NCBI GenBank assembly: GCA_023266245.1 | Contig: JAHFRO010000101.1 | Span: forward strand, 1-5,380 | Origin: Betaproteobacteria bacterium | GTDB taxonomy: Bacteria; Pseudomonadota; Gammaproteobacteria; Burkholderiales; SG8-41 | Reading direction: 5' to 3' | DNA: 5,380 nt | Shown here: piece by piece, positions 1 through 4,018 of the stretch | Position numbering within the stretch: position 1 is the stretch's first letter | Layout: every line of letters starts with the position of its first letter | Notes under the pieces: generated by a model | Database searches by the model: none | What the model was told of the DNA's origin: nothing | Seen by the model: only the letters and a program-made list of their open reading frames with translations | Position numbers and translations under genes: made by a program

Positions 1-77
1 CGCTGGTGGACTCGGGGCGCTGGCGGCCGCGCGATCCGCGCTCGTACAACCCGTCAACAATGGCAAAGAAATCTTAA
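1..77 (+). CDS. C-terminal end of an unidentified protein (5' end off window)
   Basis: The frame beginning at base 3 is open to a TAA at 75-77 and gives 24 residues: LVDSGRWRPRDPRSYN, then PSTMAKKS. Third codon positions are almost all G or C until the last few codons, as in the genes to the right, and this is the main reason to call it coding. The tail is basic and proline-rich, and I do not recognise a family in so short a piece. It converges on the minus-strand binding-protein gene, with only 30 bp between the two stop codons. It could also be chance, because open frames of this length are common in GC-rich DNA. Confidence 0.45.
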   Translation, partial: LVDSGRWRPRDPRSYNPSTMAKKS

Positions 78-78
78 G

Positions 79-105
79 CCGCCGATGGACGCAGATGAAC
101 ACAGG
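79..105. repeat. Short degenerate tandem repeat in the convergent gap (GATGAACRCA type)
   Basis: Two adjacent 10-bp units, GATGGACGCA and GATGAACACA, match at 8 of 10 positions and follow a CCGCC lead-in. The element fills nearly all of the gap between two converging stop codons. Its build (CCGCC, then purine-rich units spaced by AC or CA) resembles the 9-mer repeats farther right. From memory, similar strings are scattered between genes of many environmental proteobacteria. No function is known to me. Confidence 0.5.
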
Positions 106-107
106 TT

Positions 108-1073
108 CTAGTCGATCCTGAGCTTCGCCTCTCTGGCGACCTTCTCGTTGCGTCGCAACTCGGAGCGGATGAACGCATCGAACTCCGCCGGGCTCTGGCC
201 GGCCGCGGACAGTCCCAGCTTGGAGAGGCCGTCCCGTACTTCCGGCAGCTGCAGCGCGCGCATAATATCGGCGCTCAACCGGTTGATCGCTCCCCTGGGC
301 GTCGCCGCGGGAGCCACCGCACCGAACCACGTGATCGCCTCGTATCCGGGAAATCCGGACTCGGCGACCGTTGGCACGTCCTTGAAGGCGCCGAAGCGCT
401 CCAGTGAAGTCACGGCGAGCGCGCGCAGCTTCCCGGCCTGGATGTGCGGCGCGGATTCCGTGACGTTGATGATGAGAACGCTCGCATGCCCGCCGATCAC
501 CGCCATCGTCGCCGGCGCTCCGCCCTGGTACGGAACGTGGGTGATGTCGATCCTCGCCATGCTCTTCAGCATCTCGCCGATCAGATGCTGGTTGGTTCCG
601 GGCCCGGGGGTCGCGTAGGTCAGCTCGCCCGGGCGGGCGCGCGCGAGCGCGATCAGCTCCTTGAACGTCCTTGCGGGCACCGACGGATGCACGGAGAAGA
701 TCACCGGCACCGTTGCGAGCCGGCTCACCCCGGCAAAATCCTTGAGCGCGTCGTACGGCAGCTTCGAGCGCACGGCGGGGTTGATGGTGTAGCTGTTGGC
801 CATGAAGAGCACCGTGTGTCCGTCGGCGGGCGAGCGCGCCACCATCTCGGTCGCGATCACCGTGCCGCCGCCGGGGCGGTTGTCCACGATCACGTTCTGG
901 CCGAACGCGCGGCTCAACGGCTGCGTCAGGATGCGGGCGATGGAGTCCATCGCCCCGCCGGCGGGAAAGGGAACGACGAGCCGCACCGGCTTCGAGGGGA
1001 ACGCCTGCGAGTGCCCCGCCAAAGGTGCTGCCAATAGCAGCGCGGCGCAAATGAATTCCGGCAGTCTCCGCAT
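108..1073 (-). CDS. Bug/TctC-family tripartite tricarboxylate transporter substrate-binding protein
   Basis: This is a periplasmic binding protein of the Bug (TctC) family, which captures small carboxylates and related compounds, either for a TctAB-type membrane transporter or as an orphan receptor. From the chosen start it has 321 residues, normal for the family. Residues 1-24 form a signal peptide: basic MRR, a hydrophobic core (ICAALLLAAPLAG), and a likely cut after HSQA. The mature protein opens with FPSKPVRLVVPFPAGG (25-40), then an Asp at 43 and VDNRPGGG (63-70), and later SPADGHTVLF, all typical of Bug proteins. An ATG 18 bp upstream (1091) is open in frame but lacks a ribosome site, whereas the 1073 ATG follows AGGGAGG and starts a proper signal peptide. 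No TctA or TctB gene is in view, so the transporter is elsewhere or absent. The ligand is unknown. It is the last gene of the minus-strand set, 83 bp after the thioesterase. Confidence 0.93.
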   Translation of the reverse strand: MRRLPEFICAALLLAAPLAGHSQAFPSKPVRLVVPFPAGGAMDSIARILTQPLSRAFGQNVIVDNRPGGGTVIATEMVARSPADGHTVLFMANSYTINPAVRSKLPYDALKDFAGVSRLATVPVIFSVHPSVPARTFKELIALARARPGELTYATPGPGTNQHLIGEMLKSMARIDITHVPYQGGAPATMAVIGGHASVLIINVTESAPHIQAGKLRALAVTSLERFGAFKDVPTVAESGFPGYEAITWFGAVAPAATPRGAINRLSADIMRALQLPEVRDGLSKLGLSAAGQSPAEFDAFIRSELRRNEKVAREAKLRID

Positions 1074-1078
1074 GACCC

Positions 1079-1085
1079 CCTCCCT
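1079..1085 (-). promoter_or_regulatory. Strong ribosome binding site fixing the binding-protein start
   Basis: On the minus strand AGGGAGG lies 5 nt before the ATG at 1073. The upstream in-frame ATG at 1091 has no comparable purine run before it, so this site decides the start. Confidence 0.7.
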
Positions 1086-1134
1086 GGTCATTGGACCACG
1101 CGGCCATTGTAGGACGCAGAAGACCCCGGGGGAA

Positions 1135-1148
1135 GCTTTCGGGAAAGC
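1135..1148 (-). other. Small hairpin just after the thioesterase stop
   Basis: The palindrome GCTTTCGGGAAAGC can fold into a 5-bp stem with a 4-nt loop, beginning 8 bp past the thioesterase stop codon. No T-run follows, so it does not look like an intrinsic terminator. At most it is a weak processing or stability element in the 83-bp gap before the binding-protein gene. No convincing promoter was seen in that gap. Confidence 0.25.
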
Positions 1149-1156
1149 CGGTCGGT

Positions 1157-1541
1157 CTATGCGGCGAACTTCTTTTTCAGCCGCTCGATGTAGCGGTCAA
1201 CATCTATCACGAAGCGCTCGTGCTCGGCCTCGCCGACCTGCTCCACTTCATCGAAGACTTTGACCTTGAACGCGAGCTTGCGCCGGTCGATCGCGGCGAG
1301 CTCCGTCTCGGCGCGCACTTTCCTGCCGATCGGGGTAGGCGCGAGATGGCGCAGGCTGACCGAGAGCCCGACCTGGCCCTGGCCAGGCTTCAGGTGGGGC
1401 GCGGCGAGCTGGTGCGAGGCCATCTCGATGAGGAGCGTCATCGAGGGCGTGGAGAACACTTTGTAGTCGCCGCGCGTTGCAGTGCTTCTCGGTGACCTCC
1501 CACTCCAGGGTGTGCTTCATCCCGACCTTGAGCGTGTCCAT
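1157..1541 (-). pseudogene. FlK-like hot-dog acyl-CoA thioesterase, interrupted by a frameshift
   Basis: This is a small single-hot-dog thioesterase of the FlK-like group (COG5496 type), which hydrolyses short acyl-CoAs. Translation from the ATG at 1541 gives MDTLKVGMKHTLEWEVTEKH. It then leaves the family frame around 1466-1480. The remainder, RGDYKVFSTPSM onward to KKKFAA and a TAG at 1157-1159, continues in another frame. The span is 385 bp, one more than a multiple of three, so one extra base or two missing bases would explain it; the GC-repeat GCGCGGCG at 1468-1475 is a likely slip site. The second frame has no start of its own upstream except the GTG at 1459, inside the fold. The catalytic set is intact: Thr in FSTP, Glu 8 residues later, Gly 19 and His 26 after that Glu, the same spacing as Thr42, Glu50, Gly69 and His76 of Streptomyces cattleya FlK. 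Restored, it would be about 127-128 residues. A sequencing or assembly error is as likely as true decay. A weak AGGA lies 11 nt before the ATG. Confidence 0.8.
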
Positions 1542-1591
1542 GATGGGTTGAGTCCTTTCTTGTGCCGGGCCGGGCCGCGGCCAGCGCTGTT

Positions 1592-3064
1592 TTATCGGGC
1601 CCGCGCCCCCGAGGACAGAAAACTCCGCGCCTGGACAAAACACTCGTGGAAGGCGAGCGCGGCAAGGGCGCAGCCGGCGTTCTCCATCTCGTCGTAGACC
1701 GGGATGCCGAGCGCTACCGCCCTCGCGCGGAACTCGCGCTTGCGCTCTTCGAGCTTCGGATCGCCGTCGGAGCGCAGCACCAGCATGAAATGCGCCTGCC
1801 CGGGGTAGTGCGATTGCACCCGGAGCGCCGCCTGAACCAGATTGTCGAGCACCTCGTCCTTGGTGCGCCCGACGAAGACCGACAGGTTCAGATGCATCAC
1901 CAGCGCCTCGGGCCTACCACTGCCGTAGATCGCTTCCAGTATCTTCTCCGCGACGCGTCCATCGTCCTGCTGCAGCGTTCCGACCGGCGCATCCACCGGA
2001 TTGGCGATGCTGGTGCCCGGCGGGAGCCTGAGCGCGGCGAGCCGTTCGATCGTGGGCCGGTCGAAGGGCGCGACGTCGAGGCCGAGACGGGCGAAGAAAT
2101 CGGTCGCCAGCACGCTCGCACCGCCGCCGTTGCCGAACAGCACGATGCGCCGCGTCGGATGCTGCGGTCGCGGCGCGAGCGTCTGGAAGACGAGCAGCGC
2201 GTCGATGAACTGGTCGAGCGTTTCCACCAGCACGCACCCGGTCTGCCTGGACAGCGCAACCCACACCCGGTCATCGCCCGCCAGCGCGCCGGTGTGCGAC
2301 GCCGCCGCCATCCTGCCCTGCTGCGTGCGGCCGCCCTTGAGGATCACCACCGGTTTCGCCGCCCGCGCGTCGCGCAGGATCTCGAACAGCCGCCGCCCAT
2401 CCTTCGCGGTTTCGATGTACATCCCGATCACTTTCGTCTGCGGATCGGCGAGATAGAACTCGAGCAGCTCGTTCGGTCCCAGATCCGCGCAATTGCCGAC
2501 CGTGATCAGCCCCGAGAATTTCAGCCCGCGGGAGAGCCCCCGGCGGATGATGTCGGTGCCGAGCCCGCCGCTTTGCGAGAGGACGCCGACGTTGCCGGTT
2601 TCCCTGGGCCCGATCTCGGTAAAGGTGACGCGCCCGCGCGGAGTGTAGATGCCGAGGCAGTTGGGGCCCAGGAGCCGCATGCCGCCCGCGCGCGCTGCGG
2701 CAACCAGCTCTTCCTGCAGTTCCTTGCCTTCCTCCACCTCGCCAAAGCCGCTCGAGATCACCTGCGCGAAGCGCACGCGGCCGCGGGCTTCCCTGAGCAG
2801 CGGCGGCACCTGCGCCGCGGCGATCGCGATGTAGGCATAGTCCACCGGCTCCGGAGTCTCGGCGAGACTGCGATAGGCGGCAAGCCCGTCGATCTCCGCT
2901 GCGGCAGGGTGGATCGGGTAGATCGCGCCCTCGAAGCCGAATTCGCGCAGCCGGCGGATGAAGACGTTCGGCAGCGCCGTGCCTTTGGTAGTGGAGGCGC
3001 CGACTACGGCGACGGTCTTCGGCTGGAACAGCGGCGCGAATCGCTCGATGACGCTGGCGCTCAT
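1592..3064 (-). CDS. ADP-forming acyl-CoA synthetase (acetate--CoA ligase type), alpha subunit / CoA-binding protein
   Basis: This is the CoA-binding, phosphohistidine-carrying subunit of an NDP-forming acyl-CoA synthetase, a cytosolic enzyme that interconverts acid + CoA + ATP with acyl-CoA + ADP + phosphate. Of its 490 residues, 1-135 form a Rossmann CoA-binding domain with VAVVGAS (18-24) and LLGPNCLGIY (131-140). Residues 145-290 form the succinyl-CoA-synthetase-like ligase domain with SQSGGLGTD (163-171). SHTGAL follows at 256-261, and its His257 matches in position and motif the phosphohistidine His257 of the Pyrococcus furiosus alpha subunit. A third domain with GNGGGAS (311-317) is typical of this family. 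Length is close to that of stand-alone alpha subunits. The ATG at 3064 has only a poor ribosome site (AGAGG about 14 nt upstream). It lies 128 bp after the beta gene, in a repeat-filled gap, and 50 bp before the thioesterase. The acid used cannot be read from the sequence. Confidence 0.92.
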   Translation of the reverse strand: MSASVIERFAPLFQPKTVAVVGASTTKGTALPNVFIRRLREFGFEGAIYPIHPAAAEIDGLAAYRSLAETPEPVDYAYIAIAAAQVPPLLREARGRVRFAQVISSGFGEVEEGKELQEELVAAARAGGMRLLGPNCLGIYTPRGRVTFTEIGPRETGNVGVLSQSGGLGTDIIRRGLSRGLKFSGLITVGNCADLGPNELLEFYLADPQTKVIGMYIETAKDGRRLFEILRDARAAKPVVILKGGRTQQGRMAAASHTGALAGDDRVWVALSRQTGCVLVETLDQFIDALLVFQTLAPRPQHPTRRIVLFGNGGGASVLATDFFARLGLDVAPFDRPTIERLAALRLPPGTSIANPVDAPVGTLQQDDGRVAEKILEAIYGSGRPEALVMHLNLSVFVGRTKDEVLDNLVQAALRVQSHYPGQAHFMLVLRSDGDPKLEERKREFRARAVALGIPVYDEMENAGCALAALAFHECFVQARSFLSSGARAR

Positions 3065-3085
3065 CTCAAAAATCCAGACCTCTCA

Positions 3086-3112
3086 CCGCCAAGGACGCAA
3101 AGGACGCCAAGG
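3086..3112 (+). repeat. 9-mer tandem repeat (CCGCCAAGG type), copy in the beta-alpha gap
   Basis: A CC lead-in is followed by units GCCAAGGAC, GCAAAGGAC and a partial GCCAAGG. It lies 22 bp before the alpha-subunit start and is read in plus orientation. The same build occurs at 3912-3938 (same strand) and 4038-4064 (opposite strand), so this is one degenerate repeat family present three times in about 1 kb. Confidence 0.75.
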
Positions 3113-3131
3113 GGATCGAAAATAAAAGCTG

Positions 3132-3150
3132 AACCACGAAGGACACAAAG
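3132..3150 (+). repeat. Related repeat, CACGAAGGA variant
   Basis: AACCACGAAGGACACAAAG contains CACGAAGGA followed by CACAAAG, a second 9-bp-period purine-rich pattern differing from the GCCAAGGAC units. It lies 19 bp from the 9-mer repeat in the same gap. I recall similar AACCACGAAGG strings between genes of environmental bacteria. It is short, so the call rests mostly on resemblance to its neighbours. Confidence 0.45.
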
Positions 3151-3162
3151 TAAAACAAGTCC

Positions 3163-3197
3163 ACTCACGACTCACCACTCACGACTCACGACTTACG
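3163..3197 (+). repeat. Five tandem heptamers (ACTCACG) overlapping the beta-subunit stop codon
   Basis: Five head-to-tail 7-mers are visible: ACTCACG, ACTCACC, ACTCACG, ACTCACG and ACTTACG. Units 1, 3 and 4 are identical and units 2 and 5 differ by one base each. The variant last unit carries TTA at 3193-3195, the TAA stop of the minus-strand beta gene, so the array runs through the end of that gene. The period and composition differ from the 9-mer family beside it. Confidence 0.8.
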
Positions 3198-3897
3198 CTT
3201 CTGTAAGTATGAAGCGCGCGTCCACCGCGACCGCGCCGCTCTCCGACACGATGAGGGGATTGATGTCCGCCTCGCGGATGTCCTCAGCGTGCGTCATCAG
3301 CAGTCCCCGCTCTCCGCCTACTTTGAGCAGCGTGTCCACGATCGCCTCGCGCGAAGCGGGTCTCCTGCCGCGCGTGCCCTTGAGCAGCGCGGCGCCCTTC
3401 AGCTCATCGAGCATCTCTTCGGCATCCAACCGCGTGATCGGGCAGATGCGGAAGGCGACGTCCGCCAGCACTTCCACGAAGATGCCGCCCAGCCCGACCA
3501 TCACCAACGGTCCGAACTGAGGATCGCGCAGGGCGCCGACCACGATTTCCTGTCCCGGCGGCGCCATTTCCTCGAGCAGGAAACCGTCGATCCGCGCGTT
3601 TGCTATCTGCGGTGAGGCCATCATCACCCGTACCGCCTGCTCCACTTCCGCGGCAGTCTGAAGTCCCGCCTTGACGCCTCCCGCATCGCTCTTGTGCAGG
3701 ATGTCAGGCGACATCACCTTGAGCACGACCGGCGGTGTCAGGCCGGCGAACTGCGAGGCCGCCTGCACCGTGTCCTGCACCACCGCCGACTTCGGCACCG
3801 CGATGCCGAAGCTTGCCAGCAGCCGCTTGCCGGCCGGCTCATCGAGCGCCGAGCGCCTCCGGTTCCTCGCTTCGGCGATCTCGTCAAAGCCGGACAT
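3193..3897 (-). CDS. ADP-forming acyl-CoA synthetase, beta subunit (ATP-grasp)
   Basis: This is the nucleotide-binding partner of the alpha subunit encoded next. It passes phosphate between ATP/ADP and the alpha-subunit histidine. From the chosen start it has 234 residues, close to stand-alone beta subunits of archaeal acetyl-CoA synthetase, and it is a complete ATP-grasp_5 domain. VVLKVMSPDILHKSDAGGV spans 57-75. Its His68 in ILHKSDAGG corresponds to the second active-site histidine (His71) of the Pyrococcus furiosus beta subunit. FLLEEM (106-111), VGLGGIFVEV (134-143) and EADINPLIV (209-217) are further ATP-grasp signatures. The frame stays open to a TTG at 3918, but that codon lies inside a repeat and has no support. 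The ATG at 3897 has AGGG 3 nt upstream and fits the family length. The stop codon lies in a heptamer array. The two subunits are separate genes here with beta first; in many bacteria they are one fused protein. Confidence 0.9.
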   Translation of the reverse strand: MSGFDEIAEARNRRRSALDEPAGKRLLASFGIAVPKSAVVQDTVQAASQFAGLTPPVVLKVMSPDILHKSDAGGVKAGLQTAAEVEQAVRVMMASPQIANARIDGFLLEEMAPPGQEIVVGALRDPQFGPLVMVGLGGIFVEVLADVAFRICPITRLDAEEMLDELKGAALLKGTRGRRPASREAIVDTLLKVGGERGLLMTHAEDIREADINPLIVSESGAVAVDARFILTEA

Positions 3898-3911
3898 AAA
3901 CCCTAAATTAG

Positions 3912-3938
3912 CCGCCAAGGCGCCAAGAGCGCCAAGGA
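3912..3938 (+). repeat. 9-mer tandem repeat (CCGCCAAGG type), copy upstream of the beta gene
   Basis: A CC lead-in is followed by GCCAAGGC, GCCAAGAGC and GCCAAGGA. It ends 14 bp before the beta-subunit ATG on the minus strand and matches the inverted copy at 4038-4064 at 23 of 27 positions, every difference being A versus G. The rest of the gap up to the carboxylase stop (3939-4018) shows no gene, clear promoter or terminator. Confidence 0.75.
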
Positions 3939-4018
3939 AAACAGCACAAGATTCGGAGTGGCATCAGGAAAACTTGAGTTTGCACGTGTCTTGAACAGCC
4001 CGGGTCCGGTTTTGACCA

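Noticed and set aside
148..1263. Plus-strand open frames of 130-200 codons over the binding protein.
   Set aside because: The minus-strand Bug protein explains this DNA fully, and the plus-strand translations have no recognisable motifs.
1571..1591. GC-rich palindrome GGCCGCGGCC between the alpha and thioesterase genes as a terminator.
   Set aside because: It has no usable loop and no following T-run, and such palindromes are frequent by chance at this GC content.
3115..3160. An AT-rich stretch upstream of the alpha gene that might hold a promoter (TTGTGT and TTTTAT on the minus strand).
   Set aside because: The two boxes are only 15 bp apart, the second matches the -10 consensus at 4 of 6 positions, and the composition is explained by repeat spacers.
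1562..3520. A plus-strand open frame of about 650 codons, the longest in the window, opposite the synthetase genes.
   Set aside because: It lies antisense to two well-recognised genes, crosses the repeat gap between them, and its translation is Arg/His/Glu/Ala-rich with no domain I recognise. This is what the reverse of GC-rich coding sequence gives.
3898..3918. A TTG start at 3918 adding seven residues to the beta subunit.
   Set aside because: The codon falls inside a 9-mer repeat and has no ribosome site. The ATG at 3897 follows AGGG and gives the usual family length.
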